Below are positions 54,456-63,520 of a stretch of DNA of 64,000 nucleotides, piece by piece. The notes under the pieces were generated by a model, which made no database searches, was not told the DNA's origin, and saw nothing but the letters and a program-made list of their open reading frames with translations. Location: the NCBI RefSeq assembly GCF_013283645.1, contig NZ_JABEKV010000004.1, forward strand, positions 496,001 to 560,000. Direction: 5' to 3'. Every line of letters begins with the position of its first letter. Position 1 is the first letter of the stretch. The stretch comes from Sinorhizobium psoraleae. GTDB taxonomy: Bacteria; Pseudomonadota; Alphaproteobacteria; Rhizobiales; Rhizobiaceae. A program made the position numbers and the translations under genes.

Positions 54456-55028
54456 TTACTTGCCGACCTTGACGCTGATCATACGGTCTGGATCGGCGAC
54501 GGCGCCGTTGTTGGCATCATCCCCGAGCTTGATCTTGTCGACATTCTCCATGCCTTCGACCACCTTGCCGACGACCGTATATTGGCCGTTGAGGAAGTCG
54601 CCCGGCGCGAACATGATAAAGAACTGCGAGTTGGCGCTATTCGGATCCTGCGAGCGCGCCATGCCGACTGTACCACGTTCGAACGGCACATCGGAGAATT
54701 CGGCCGGCAGGTCGGGTTTGGACGATCCGCCCGTTCCCGCCAGTTCGGCCTGGAAGCCCTGCTCCATATCGCCATACTGCACGTCGCCGGTCTGGGCCAT
54801 GAAGCCCTTGATCACGCGATGAAAGGCAACGTTGTCGTATTCGCCTGCGGCAGCGAGCGCTTTGATCTGCTCGACGTGCTTCGGTGCGATGTCCGGGCGC
54901 AACTCAACCACGACCGGGCCGTCCTTGAGCTGAATTGTAATCACATTGTCGCCGGACTGCGCAAAGGCAGCCCCCGTCAACGTGGCGAGCGCCAGGGCGC
55001 CGGCAAAAGCGAATTGGAGGATTTTCAT
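54456..55028 (-). CDS. Exported peptidyl-prolyl cis-trans isomerase (cyclophilin)
   Basis: A 190-residue cyclophilin with a Sec signal peptide (FAFAGALALATLTGAAFAQ), so periplasmic. It shares VAFHRVIKGFMAQTGDVQYGD, GMARSQDPNSANSQFFIMF and the late GKVVEGMENVDKI with the cytoplasmic copy 25 bases downstream. It assists folding of exported proteins. coaD lies 35 bases upstream in the same direction, so a coaD-ppi-ppi unit is likely. Confidence 0.93.
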   Translation of the reverse strand: MKILQFAFAGALALATLTGAAFAQSGDNVITIQLKDGPVVVELRPDIAPKHVEQIKALAAAGEYDNVAFHRVIKGFMAQTGDVQYGDMEQGFQAELAGTGGSSKPDLPAEFSDVPFERGTVGMARSQDPNSANSQFFIMFAPGDFLNGQYTVVGKVVEGMENVDKIKLGDDANNGAVADPDRMISVKVGK

Positions 55029-55063
55029 GGGTTCTCCCTGAGTGGTGTGAGCTGTCCGCGCGT

Positions 55064-55558
55064 TCAGGCCTTGCGCTTCGCCTGCAGCGCCTCATGAACC
55101 GCATTGGGCACGAACGCACTGACATCGCCGCCCATCGACGCGATCTGGCGGACCAATGTGGCTGTAATGGGCCGCGATGCGGTCCCCGCCGGTAAAAACA
55201 GTGTCTGGATGTCCGGAGCCATCTGCCGGTTCATGCCCGCCATCTGCATCTCGTAATCAAGGTCCGTGCCGTCGCGAAGGCCGCGCACGAGCAGGGTCGC
55301 GCCGTGACGGCGGGCCGCATCGACTACCAGATCATCGAACGAAACAATGGCAACATCACCTGCCCTTTCAGGCAGAGATTCGTTCAGCGAGCGACGGATG
55401 AGGTCGGCGCGCTCTTCAAAGGAAAAGAGCGGCGTTTTTCCCGGATGAATGCCGATCGCCACGATGACCTTTGCGGCAACGTTCAGTGCTTGCACAAGCA
55501 CATCAAGATGCCCGTTCGTCATCGGATCGAAGGAGCCGGGATAGAAAGCCGTGGTCAT
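55064..55558 (-). CDS. coaD: Phosphopantetheine adenylyltransferase
   Basis: A 164-residue nucleotidyltransferase that makes dephospho-CoA from 4'-phosphopantetheine and ATP, the fourth step of CoA synthesis. It has the opening [20 protein letters not shown] with the (T/H)xGH motif, the substrate segment [21 protein letters not shown] and the C-terminal ISSS-like ATP loop ([19 protein letters not shown]). Typical length. It is the first gene of the coaD-ppi-ppi run. Confidence 0.96.
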   Translation of the reverse strand: MTTAFYPGSFDPMTNGHLDVLVQALNVAAKVIVAIGIHPGKTPLFSFEERADLIRRSLNESLPERAGDVAIVSFDDLVVDAARRHGATLLVRGLRDGTDLDYEMQMAGMNRQMAPDIQTLFLPAGTASRPITATLVRQIASMGGDVSAFVPNAVHEALQAKRKA

Positions 55559-55789
55559 CTTACCTGTTCCATTTGGTGAAGCCTTTTGTCACGGACCGCC
55601 GCTGACCGCAAGGGTGACGCAACCCGCCTTTTCGCCTGTTCCCTCGGAAACAGCATGGAGGAAAGAATGAATGCTAGATGAATGCAGTGTTCAAGATGGT
55701 TTCACACCGGAAGTTGTACCGTGAGGCAAGAATGAACGGAACTTTTTTTGGAGACATGCCGTTTCTACGAAACTGAAAGGAGTGCGGCC

Positions 55790-55900
55790 ATGGGACTTGC
55801 CCTGTTTTCGATGACGATGTTTTTCGCGATGTCTGTCGCTGCGATCCAGGCGCTTCGCAACGAGGCCCATGACCGGCGCAAGCAAGAGAGCGGCTTTTAA
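55790..55900 (+). CDS. 36-residue membrane microprotein
   Basis: An open frame of 36 codons: one hydrophobic helix (GLALFSMTMFFAMSVAAIQAL) and a charged tail (RNEAHDRRKQESGF). AAGGAG lies eight bases before ATG 55790, and a strong hairpin with T tract follows 80 bases later (55983-56016), so the layout is that of a real small gene. I do not recognise a family; it could be a small envelope or stress peptide, or part of a type I toxin-like pair. Expression data or conservation would settle it. Confidence 0.55.
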   Translation: MGLALFSMTMFFAMSVAAIQALRNEAHDRRKQESGF

Positions 55901-55982
55901 ACTGTAAATGCCTCCAGGAGCTTCTTCGGGAAGTTCGATGATAAGCGGCCTCATATCTTCCCCTGATGAGGTCGCTCTTGTA

Positions 55983-56016
55983 AGCCGGACGGCCTCCCCT
56001 GCCCGTCCGGCTTTTT
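55983..56016 (+). terminator. Terminator after the microprotein
   Basis: AGCCGGACGG and CCGTCCGGCT form a perfect ten-pair stem followed by TTTTCTTG. It ends within 5 bases of the stop of the convergent hypothetical gene. Confidence 0.85.
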
Positions 56017-56020
56017 CTTG

Positions 56021-56335
56021 TCATCGTGCGACCGGAGGTCTCAAGCTGAGACATCCACCGGTTCGTGACGGCAGCACGATCAGGGCGCCAGCGGCATAAA
56101 GGGCAGTAACATAGCCGGCCTTATCGGAGGCCAGAACGGCGAAATAGCGTCCCCATTTCAGGATCGAGACGCCCGGCGGCAGCCCGTTCGGCGAGAGACC
56201 ATGGGCCGGGAGCAGGACAATCGCCGCCTTGCCCTCTTCACGAACGGCAAAGAGGACGGCAGATGCCGCATACCATGACAATAGGATGGCAGCCGCCGTC
56301 AGAAGGAACGCCCTGGCTTTAGTAATCGAAAACAT
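56021..56335 (-). CDS. Small membrane or exported protein, end of the FAD-oxidoreductase operon
   Basis: A 104-residue protein: hydrophobic N-terminal helix (FLLTAAAILLSWYAASAVLFAV), a middle with VLLPAHGLSPNGLPPGVSILKWGRYFAVLAS, a second helix (YVTALYAAGALIVLPS) and a basic tail. Not recognised. It overlaps the gene before it by 17 bases, so it belongs to the same transcript as the FAD oxidoreductase. Perhaps a membrane partner of that system. Confidence 0.65.
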   Translation of the reverse strand: MFSITKARAFLLTAAAILLSWYAASAVLFAVREEGKAAIVLLPAHGLSPNGLPPGVSILKWGRYFAVLASDKAGYVTALYAAGALIVLPSRTGGCLSLRPPVAR

Positions 56336-57395
56336 GTTCGAGGCCCGGGTCGTCGGTCGGCGTCTGCCGGAGGAGGTCCGCGAGCTGCTCGACCTTCAGG
56401 CCGAGCAGGAGCCGCTCCGTCGCGAAACCGCCGCGCTTGACCCGGGCGATCGCCTCCCCCATCGCGAAGGCCGGTGTCTCTCCGGCGGGGACCGTCACTG
56501 AGACCATGATATCGTCATTGCCGGCGATTTCGCGGATCGTTCCGCCCCTTTGCGCAATGTCTGTCAGAATCTTCGTGAAGAGCGCATAGCGCGGCGTCTC
56601 GATCTCCACGCCATCGCCGGATTCACCGACGACCTTGACCCAGGGAATGTCCGACAGTGTGTCGGCTGGCAGACCGGATATGATGCTGCGGATCTCCAGC
56701 TTCGCCGTCGCGGTCGCCGCTACCGCGCTTTCGATCATTCTGGCGTAGGCGACCTTTGCGCGCCACTCCCCGCCCAGCGCCAGGCGGCGTTCCCAGCCCC
56801 GAACCGGATCGGTAATCGGTGCATCCCAGAGTTTGCCGATCTCACGATCGAAGGAATAGCGATACCACGGCGTCTGCCGCAGGAAGGCTGCGTAGTCGGC
56901 CGCCATGCCGGCCGCGACCTGATCCTGCGGCGTTTTCTTTTCACCTCGAAGCAAAGCCGTAACACGGCCGATCGTCTCCTCGTAGGCGGCTTTCAGCGCC
57001 ATTTCGAGGTTGAAGCTGATGCCGATCGTGTAGATCATCATGCGCGTCTGGCTGTCTGCGCCGCCGTGTTCGTCGGCGATCCGCGTGAGCGCGCAGGTCG
57101 ATGTCCAAAAGTCCTTGACGCTCGAAAAATAGTCGAAGGCATGTTCGTCGCCGGTCTTCAACGCTTCCGCGAGGCCGTCATAGGCATAGACGATATGCCA
57201 TTCCGGATAGGTCAGATAGGTGTTGGCTTCATGCCGCCTGAAGGCGGGGTCGCTGATCAATGGCGTGTACGCGTCCTCCACCGGCTCGCCGTGACAGAAG
57301 CCCTCGATATAGGCCACGGGACTTGCGATCAGGATCACAAGCAGCAACAGCGCGAGGATGCTCCATTTAAGGCTTTTCCAGACGATCCTCATCAC
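56319..57395 (-). CDS. Hypothetical membrane-anchored protein
   Basis: A 358-residue protein with one N-terminal helix (WSILALLLLVILIASPVAYIEGF) and a large, presumably periplasmic soluble part. It contains EANTYLTYPEWHIVYAYDGLAEAL, an aromatic segment, then the helix TIGISFNLEMALKAAYEETIGRV, and near the C terminus a beta-type sequence (ISGLPADTLSDIPWVKVVGE). Residue repetition or a known domain is not apparent. ATG overlaps the stop of the upstream small membrane gene (ATGA), so it is translationally coupled. Confidence 0.75.
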   Translation of the reverse strand: MMRIVWKSLKWSILALLLLVILIASPVAYIEGFCHGEPVEDAYTPLISDPAFRRHEANTYLTYPEWHIVYAYDGLAEALKTGDEHAFDYFSSVKDFWTSTCALTRIADEHGGADSQTRMMIYTIGISFNLEMALKAAYEETIGRVTALLRGEKKTPQDQVAAGMAADYAAFLRQTPWYRYSFDREIGKLWDAPITDPVRGWERRLALGGEWRAKVAYARMIESAVAATATAKLEIRSIISGLPADTLSDIPWVKVVGESGDGVEIETPRYALFTKILTDIAQRGGTIREIAGNDDIMVSVTVPAGETPAFAMGEAIARVKRGGFATERLLLGLKVEQLADLLRQTPTDDPGLEHVFDY

Positions 57396-57799
57396 CGCGC
57401 CTCGTGCGCAAAGGCGAAACTGGAGGCGACGGCAAAGCCACCGAGTGCGATATGCGGAAGATTGGCGAGTATCTTGAAGGAAAACGGCAGGTCCTGGATG
57501 CCGTAAGTCAGAATGCCGAGGTCCAGATAGCCGGATCCGGTCAGAAGCCCGAGCAGGCCGTCCGAGAGATAGAGGACGCCGAAATAAAGCAGAAAGTTGC
57601 GTGCTGCATGCTTTGAAAGGAAGGCGGCAATGCCCGCCCAGGCGGCGGAGGCGATGTGCAGCAGATCATCATAGATATCGAGAGCGAATATGCCGAAGGC
57701 CCTCCCTTGGCTGTCGGTAAGGCCGGGGACGTAATTGAGCGATGCGGCAGCGAGCAGCGCGACCGTGTAGCCCAAGGCGATCCAGCGAAGCTTACCCAT
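57392..57799 (-). CDS. Small multi-helix membrane protein (DUF4383-like)
   Basis: About 135 residues with four predicted membrane helices: WIALGYTVALLAAASLNYV, DDLLHIASAAWAGIAAFLS, NFLLYFGVLYLSDGLLGLL and LPHIALGGFAVASSFAFA. The pattern (histidines in helices, DGLLG, LPHIALG) recalls DUF4383 proteins of unknown role. ATG 57799 is preferred over 57802 for spacing to AAAGGA. It begins 10 bases after the FAD oxidoreductase stop and overlaps the next gene by four. Confidence 0.75.
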   Translation of the reverse strand: MGKLRWIALGYTVALLAAASLNYVPGLTDSQGRAFGIFALDIYDDLLHIASAAWAGIAAFLSKHAARNFLLYFGVLYLSDGLLGLLTGSGYLDLGILTYGIQDLPFSFKILANLPHIALGGFAVASSFAFAHEAR

Positions 57800-57809
57800 C
57801 ATGATCCTT

Positions 57810-59306
57810 TCAGAGCTCTGCGAAATACTGGTCCCAGAGGTTGTTGCGGAAGACGCAATCTGCGTCAAATTCCCGTTTCCTGGCCGCGAATGCGCCCGCC
57901 CTCGGATAGGCGCGCAACAGCTGGTCGATCGAGGCATGCGGCCGGTAGGGCAGATAGTAGCTGCCGCCGATCGCGATGACGCGCTCGATCAAGTCGCGCG
58001 TCATGCGCGCCATATCGGCCTCCGCCCGCGCGGTTTTTTCCTGGGAGAAGAGCATCACGGCGGCGATCCGCGGCTCGCTCGCATAGGCAAGCACGCTATC
58101 GCGATCCGTGTCGACGAAGCGCATCGTGATGTTGAGGAGCTGCTGATAGGAGGCGGGAATTATCTCCCGGCATGCCGCGACAAATTCCGCGAAGCGCGCC
58201 GGCGAAACGAAATATTCGTGCAGGATATCGGTGCGTGCCGGATCGCGGTCGTCGAGCGTCATCACTGGTTCGTTCATCAGGCTGTTTCGTGTCGCCGTTG
58301 CAGCAATCCACGGATTAATGCTGGCCTCGGTCCACCAACGCAGATGCTTGATGCCGTCGGAACCGACCTGGGCACGGAAGATTTCGCGCGAGACATGGCT
58401 GATGAAGCCGGAGCCGGCGGCAATGGGGATGACGCTCTGATCCGTGGTCGGCCGATAGCTGATCAGCAGCCCCTCGTCGAAAAAACGGTCGAGCGAGACA
58501 TCCATACGGCCATAGGCCATCTGCACAGTCGCGTCCGATCTCACCAACGCGGCGAAGCGGGTTCCGATTTCGCTCGCCGGCATACGCTCGAATGTCGGTT
58601 CGAGCAGCGCATTCGGGACCATGTCGAGCTCGACTTCCGTGATCACGCCGAAGAGGCCATAGCCACCCATGGCATGGTTGAAGAGGTCGGCATTCTCGAT
58701 GCGCGAGCAGTGGACATCACTGCCGTCGGCCAACAGCATTCTGAAAGAGCGCACGGTGCTGCCGCAGCCGCTGAAGGGCACGGGCCAGCCATGCGCGTTG
58801 ACCGAAAACGTGCTGGCGACGCCGAAGTCATTGTTTGACTGCATGACCGCGGGTGAAAAGCCGAAGGCGTCCAGTTTGGCGATGACTGTCGACCATCGCG
58901 TCCCAGCGGCCACACGGTATGTCCTCGCTGCCGTGTCTGCCTCCAGCCAGTGCTGGTCGAGCGTCAGCGCCGTGCCGTCTCTCGCGAGGCTTTGTCCGCC
59001 CATCGAATGACGCGCAGTGCTTGCCACAACCGCCCTGCCCTCGCTGCGTGCCTCCGCGATCAGTCCTCTGATCCGCTCCACGACGGCGGCCTTCGGATCG
59101 TCATCGACGACAATGTGGCGGGCCACGGCGGTTGGCGATAATTCGCTGGCGTCGTTGAGTACCACGGTGCCCCCGTGGGATTCGGTCCCGTTGGGCGGAT
59201 AAGCCGGTCCGGCGTGGCTAGATGACCGCCATAGCTGATGGCTTGCGACCGCGCCGGCGCCGGCTGAAGCGCCGATCAGCAGGCCGCGACGTGTGAATCT
59301 CCGCAT
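57810..59306 (-). CDS. Tat-exported FAD-binding (PCMH-type) oxidoreductase
   Basis: A 498-residue flavoprotein with a twin-arginine leader (FTRRGLLIGASAGAG), so probably folded and flavinated before export. The FAD domain (about residues 80-260) shows ASTARHSMGGQSLARDGTALTLD and NNDFGVASTFSVNAHGWPVPFSGCGSTV, of the PCMH type of vanillyl-alcohol oxidase and lactone oxidases. His in NAHGWP may be a covalent flavin site, but this is not proven. The C-terminal half (about 270-490) holds the substrate domain, no known family by eye. It heads an operon with three membrane or envelope proteins. Confidence 0.85.
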   Translation of the reverse strand: MRRFTRRGLLIGASAGAGAVASHQLWRSSSHAGPAYPPNGTESHGGTVVLNDASELSPTAVARHIVVDDDPKAAVVERIRGLIAEARSEGRAVVASTARHSMGGQSLARDGTALTLDQHWLEADTAARTYRVAAGTRWSTVIAKLDAFGFSPAVMQSNNDFGVASTFSVNAHGWPVPFSGCGSTVRSFRMLLADGSDVHCSRIENADLFNHAMGGYGLFGVITEVELDMVPNALLEPTFERMPASEIGTRFAALVRSDATVQMAYGRMDVSLDRFFDEGLLISYRPTTDQSVIPIAAGSGFISHVSREIFRAQVGSDGIKHLRWWTEASINPWIAATATRNSLMNEPVMTLDDRDPARTDILHEYFVSPARFAEFVAACREIIPASYQQLLNITMRFVDTDRDSVLAYASEPRIAAVMLFSQEKTARAEADMARMTRDLIERVIAIGGSYYLPYRPHASIDQLLRAYPRAGAFAARKREFDADCVFRNNLWDQYFAEL

Positions 59307-59409
59307 CCAGAATCCCCGAATCTGCTACCGCGGCGAGAGAATCAGCCGCATCCGTCACGCCGACGGTGCTGCAGGATTCCCGCCTTTCAGCGCAAAGACA
59401 ACCGCTGGT

Positions 59410-60807
59410 TTACGCGAGCCTTTTCTGCATCGAACGAAGCAGATGGAAGAAGCGCCAATTCAGGGACACAGCTGCCGCCGCCAGCCCGAGGACAAAACCG
59501 AACCAGACGCCGATGCCGCCGAAGTTCAACGGGAAAGCGAATGCCCAGGCGCAGAGGAAGCCGATCGCCCAATAGGAGATCATCGCGAGAATCATTGGTA
59601 TCGTCGTATCCTTGAGACCACGCAGCATGCCCGCGGCAATCGCCTGCAACCCGTCGACCAACTGGAATGCGCCGGCGATGACGATCAACGGACCGGCGAA
59701 GGCGAGGACCTCCGCCGCATCCGCCCGGCTCGTGTCGAGATAAAGCGCGGCGAGTTGATGGGGAAAAAGAGCAAAGATCGTGCTGCCGACGGCGGCAAAG
59801 GCGCAGCCGAGGACGAGTACGGCGATGGCAGCCCGCTTGACACCCAGCATGTCGCCGGCTCCGTAGGCCAGGCCCACGCGCACTGTGCCAGCCTGCGCAA
59901 GACCGAGCGGAATCATGAATGCGATCGAGGCAAACTGGAGCGCGATGCCATGAGCGGCCAACTCCTTCGTGCCGATATTGCCCATGAGCAGCGATGCGGC
60001 CGTAAACAGGCTCACTTCGGCAAGGATCGTCAAGGCGATCGGAACGCCGAGATAGATGACCTCGCGGAAAGCCGGCCAGTCCGGTCGCCAGAAGCGCACG
60101 AAGAGTTCGTATTGGTTCAGCTCCGGGCGGCTGCGGATGTAAGCGATCGCGAGTGCGGCGCCGAGCAAGGCGACGCCGAGGGCCGCGAGGGCGGCGCCGA
60201 AGATGCCGAGCGCCGGAAAGCCGAAATGCCCGTAGATCAGCACGTAGCAAAGCAGCGCATTGAGAACGAGTGTTACAAGCGTCACGTAGAGAATTATACC
60301 CGCCCGCTCCAAACCGCTCAGGAACGCCCTCAGCACCATGAAGATGAGGCTCGGAAAAATAGCCCACTGCGCGATATGCAGGTATTCCCCGGCGAGCTTC
60401 GCGACTTCCGGCTTTTGGCCGGCAAAGAGAAGAATAGGTTCCGCCATCCAGAGGAGCGGCGCTGTGAGGGCGCCGTAGAGCAGCACGACCCACATCCCCA
60501 TCCTCACCGAGCGGCGGACGGAAACCTTGTCGCCGCGGCCCTGTGCCTGCGCGGCCATCGGTACCACGGCGTTGGCAAAGCCGCTGCCAAAGATGAAGAC
60601 CGTGAAGAAGGCCTGGGTCGCAAGGATGATCGCGGCGAGCTCGGTAGCGCCCAGCTTCCCGACCATCAGCACATCGGTCGTATTGATCGCCAGTTGCGCA
60701 AGCTGCGCGCCGATGAAGGGCACCCCGAGATAGAAGCTCGCACGATAGTGGTTGCTCCACGAATTGTCGTTCTGCAGCTGCATTTGGCTCGTGTTCGTGG
60801 TCAGCAT
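59410..60807 (-). CDS. MATE-family efflux transporter
   Basis: A 465-residue membrane protein with the 12-helix MATE fold: GVPFIGAQLAQLAINTTDVLMVGKLGATELAA at the start, MAAQAQGRGDK, and later FAGPLIVIAGAFQLVDGLQAIAAGMLRG, the typical substrate/ion segment of the second half. Exports organic cations or drugs against Na+ or H+. Stands alone, with the FAD-operon upstream about 100 bases away. Substrate not inferable. Confidence 0.92.
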   Translation of the reverse strand: MLTTNTSQMQLQNDNSWSNHYRASFYLGVPFIGAQLAQLAINTTDVLMVGKLGATELAAIILATQAFFTVFIFGSGFANAVVPMAAQAQGRGDKVSVRRSVRMGMWVVLLYGALTAPLLWMAEPILLFAGQKPEVAKLAGEYLHIAQWAIFPSLIFMVLRAFLSGLERAGIILYVTLVTLVLNALLCYVLIYGHFGFPALGIFGAALAALGVALLGAALAIAYIRSRPELNQYELFVRFWRPDWPAFREVIYLGVPIALTILAEVSLFTAASLLMGNIGTKELAAHGIALQFASIAFMIPLGLAQAGTVRVGLAYGAGDMLGVKRAAIAVLVLGCAFAAVGSTIFALFPHQLAALYLDTSRADAAEVLAFAGPLIVIAGAFQLVDGLQAIAAGMLRGLKDTTIPMILAMISYWAIGFLCAWAFAFPLNFGGIGVWFGFVLGLAAAAVSLNWRFFHLLRSMQKRLA

Positions 60808-60824
60808 GGGAAAACCTGGCTCCA

Positions 60825-60935
60825 GATCACGTTCATGACTTTGGACGCATCCAAAGTCGTAAACGTCATCGCTTTGAAAAAGTTAGAGTGGGATGCGGGC
60901 GGAAGACCGCTCACATTTTCCTCATCCCGTTCTGT
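60825..60935. repeat. Palindromic mosaic intergenic repeat (RIME/ABC-like)
   Basis: Two dyads lie side by side: GACTTTGGA-CGCA-TCCAAAGTC (60837-60858, perfect nine pairs) and AGAGTGGGATG ... CATCCCGTTCT (60885-60933). The unit recalls a repeat common in Sinorhizobium intergenic regions, but I cannot name the exact class and do not see a second copy in this window. Confidence 0.5.
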
Positions 60936-61077
60936 TCCGGCAGATCGGCTGCAAACTCGGTGGAAGAACTACCCGAGATAGAGCAGCACCGAAGAAAGTA
61001 CCAGCGGGAAAGGCCTGACTGCTCAATTTTTCATCGAACGATCAAGAAATTTGATCAATTTGAAGGCGTTGCCTTTC

Positions 61078-62337
61078 TTAGGCCTGTGTCGGCTTCGGCA
61101 CACCCTCCCGGAATGCCTTGTGAGGAACAGGCCGCACGCGCAGCAGGAAGACCGTTAGGCCTGCGACAATGAGGCAGCCCGCCAAGGCGTAGGGCGCACC
61201 GGAGAACGAGTACACCGCTGCCGGGCTCGTGAAATATCCGAAGATCTGCGTAAAGATCAGCGGCCCGGCGATTGTCGTGATGCTGGAAATGCTGGTGAGC
61301 GCCCCCTGCAATTCGCCTTGGGCCGACGGCGGGACATGCGCCGATGCGATACTGCGCAACGGCGGATCCGCCAGGCTTTCAAGTGCAGTCGCGACGATGA
61401 CGGCATACACCATCCATCCCTCCCACGCGGCGGCATAACCGGCCATTCCGAGCGCGGTGAATACGAGACCGAGCGCAGCCGTTCGCCGTTCGCCGAACCG
61501 CGTCACGACGTGCGGCAGGACGACGGCCATGACAAACGCTCCGCCCACGCCGAAGATTCCGAGCGACAATCCGATCTGCCCCTCACTCCACCCATAACGA
61601 TAAGACGAGACGAACGACCAGACAGCGGGGTAGACCGCATGGGCCAGCCAGTAGAGAAAAAAGACAAGACCAATCCAGCCGATGCCGGGATAGTTGCGCA
61701 TCTGTTTGAGCGCGCCAAGCGGGTTGGCGCGCCACCACTCGAAGCGCCGCCTGTTTGTGCGGTCAAGAGTCTCGGGCAGAAGGAACAGACCGACAATGAA
61801 ATTGAGGAACGAAAGAGCGGCGGCGCCGTAGAACGGTACTCTTGGGCCCAACTCACCAAGGAAGCCGCCGATGACTGGACCGAGCGCAAAGCCGGTGCCG
61901 AAGGCGATGCCGATCAATCCGAAATTTTTTGCTCGATTGCTGTCGTCGCTGATGTCGGCGATGTAGGCCGACGCCGTTCCGAAGCTCGCACCGCTAATAC
62001 CGGCGAGGATGCGCCCGATGAAAAGCATCCAGTAGCTCGTTGCAAGCGCACAGATCAGGTTGTCGATCGCGAAGGTGAGAACGGAAGCAAGCAGGATCGG
62101 TCGCCGGCCGAAGCGATCGCTCAAGTTGCCGATCAGCGGCGCGAATAGAAACTGCATCGCCGAATAGACGAGCAGCAGCCAGCCGCCGTCGATAGCCGCT
62201 TCGCCGATGTTGGCGCCGGTCAGTTCCTCGAGATAGGTCGGCAGCACCGGCACGATGATGGCGATGCCCATGATGTCGAGAAAGAGGATGAGAAAGACGA
62301 GAAATAGTCCGCGCCGCACGAATTTCCTGTCGAGCAT
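61078..62337 (-). CDS. TetA-family MFS efflux protein
   Basis: A 419-residue 12-helix MFS protein of the DHA1/TetA group: [16 protein letters not shown] (helix 1), the loop 2-3 motif [14 protein letters not shown], the TetA-like [22 protein letters not shown] and [19 protein letters not shown]. Class-A type tetracycline exporters are about 400 residues, so this fits in size, but specificity cannot be inferred; chromosomal rhizobial copies are often general drug exporters. Start 62337 ([12 protein letters not shown]) has GGGGAGGGG eight bases upstream; the longer frame to 62445 is not supported. Confidence 0.88.
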   Translation of the reverse strand: MLDRKFVRRGLFLVFLILFLDIMGIAIIVPVLPTYLEELTGANIGEAAIDGGWLLLVYSAMQFLFAPLIGNLSDRFGRRPILLASVLTFAIDNLICALATSYWMLFIGRILAGISGASFGTASAYIADISDDSNRAKNFGLIGIAFGTGFALGPVIGGFLGELGPRVPFYGAAALSFLNFIVGLFLLPETLDRTNRRRFEWWRANPLGALKQMRNYPGIGWIGLVFFLYWLAHAVYPAVWSFVSSYRYGWSEGQIGLSLGIFGVGGAFVMAVVLPHVVTRFGERRTAALGLVFTALGMAGYAAAWEGWMVYAVIVATALESLADPPLRSIASAHVPPSAQGELQGALTSISSITTIAGPLIFTQIFGYFTSPAAVYSFSGAPYALAGCLIVAGLTVFLLRVRPVPHKAFREGVPKPTQA

Positions 62338-62494
62338 GAAGCCCCTCCCCGCTGTCCATCGCCAGTGTGGAGACAGAACGTGAACGACGTCACCAATTAA
62401 GGTGTATCGCATTGTCAAAAACGAAACAATGCGTGAACATTTCAAAGTTTATGATCGAAGCTATCTCGTCCGCTGATGCTTCTTGCTTGCGGCG

Positions 62495-63403
62495 TTACTG
62501 CTCCGAACGCCGCTGTTCCGCCTTCAGGAAATCGACGAAGGCCCTGAGCGGTGCCGGCATATGACGACGGCTGGCATAGTACAGGAACGGGCCTGGGAAA
62601 CTGGTTGTCCATTCGTCGAGAATTGGCACGAGCCGCCCTGCCTTGATCTCCGGTGCAAGAAATTCCTCGAACGTTCGAATCACTCCGAGACCGTCAACCG
62701 CTGCGCCGACTTCGAGATCGATTGCGTTGGCCAGTATGACCGCAGGCGGTGCGATGGTCAGGGCGGCATCGCCTTCTCCAAACTCCCACGTCAAGGCAAC
62801 GCCGCTTGGGAAACGGTGACGGATAGCGGTGTGTTCTAGAAGGTCGCGGGGGTGTTGTGGCATGCCATGCCGAGCAAGATAATCCGGGGCAGCGGCGGTG
62901 ACGTAACGCTGCACGCGCGGGCCGATCGGGATCGCGATCATATCTCGCTCAAGTCGTTCCTCGTAGCGCACGCCGGCATCGAAACCGGCGGCGAGAACAT
63001 CGATAAAGCCATCCTCTGCTGTCACCTCCAGCGTAATTGCCGGATTGTTCTTCAGGAACCGACCGACAAGTGGTGGCAGGATTTCGCGGGCGACGATTGT
63101 CGGCACATTCAGCCTGAGCGCACCCGCAGGGCTGTCACGGAGGCTGCCCACCTGATCGAGCGCTCCGGCGATCTCTCCAAGCGCCGGTGACAGGCGTTCA
63201 AGCAGCCGCATCCCCGCCTCCGTCGGCGTGACGCTGCGGGTCGTGCGATTGAGCAGTCTCACGCCAAGCCGCCCCTCCAGCCGCCGCAGCGCTTCGCTGA
63301 GCGCAGAGGCCGACACGCCGCGCTTGCGGGCAGCGGTACGGAAACTGCGCTCCCGCGCGACCGCGGCAAAGGCATCGAGATCCGCAAGCGGGAGCTCATT
63401 CAT
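62495..63403 (-). CDS. LysR-family transcriptional regulator
   Basis: A 302-residue LTTR: winged helix-turn-helix (AFAAVARERSFRTAARKRGVSASALSEALRRLEGRLGVRLLNRTTRSVTPTEAG) and a substrate-binding domain (RLNVPTIVAREILPPLVGRFLKNNPAITLEV ... LVPILDEWTTSFPGPFLYYASRRH). It is divergent from the aldo/keto reductase with about 117 bases between, so this pair probably forms a regulator-target unit; many such pairs control an NADPH-dependent reductase. No clear T-N11-A box is evident by eye. Confidence 0.92.
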   Translation of the reverse strand: MNELPLADLDAFAAVARERSFRTAARKRGVSASALSEALRRLEGRLGVRLLNRTTRSVTPTEAGMRLLERLSPALGEIAGALDQVGSLRDSPAGALRLNVPTIVAREILPPLVGRFLKNNPAITLEVTAEDGFIDVLAAGFDAGVRYEERLERDMIAIPIGPRVQRYVTAAAPDYLARHGMPQHPRDLLEHTAIRHRFPSGVALTWEFGEGDAALTIAPPAVILANAIDLEVGAAVDGLGVIRTFEEFLAPEIKAGRLVPILDEWTTSFPGPFLYYASRRHMPAPLRAFVDFLKAEQRRSEQ

Positions 63404-63520
63404 TGTACAAAATTCCGGACAACCTGTTTTGTTTGTCTCCGATTATCGCACAGTGTGACCTGAAGTAAACATGGCGGCGAACGAAACAGCCGACAAAGGC
63501 TTTCATCGAAGGAGTGTGAG

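Noticed and set aside
53922-55028. Two cyclophilin genes as a recent tandem duplication artefact
   Set aside because: They differ in signal peptide, length and many residues, so they are two real genes with separate compartments.
59387-60760. A second long minus-strand frame overlapping the MATE gene
   Set aside because: It reads the MATE gene out of frame and gives an arginine-rich product without membrane helices.
59293-60981. A 562-residue plus-strand frame opposite the MATE gene
   Set aside because: Shadow frame with low-complexity acidic and basic sequence; the MATE fold on the minus strand is convincing.
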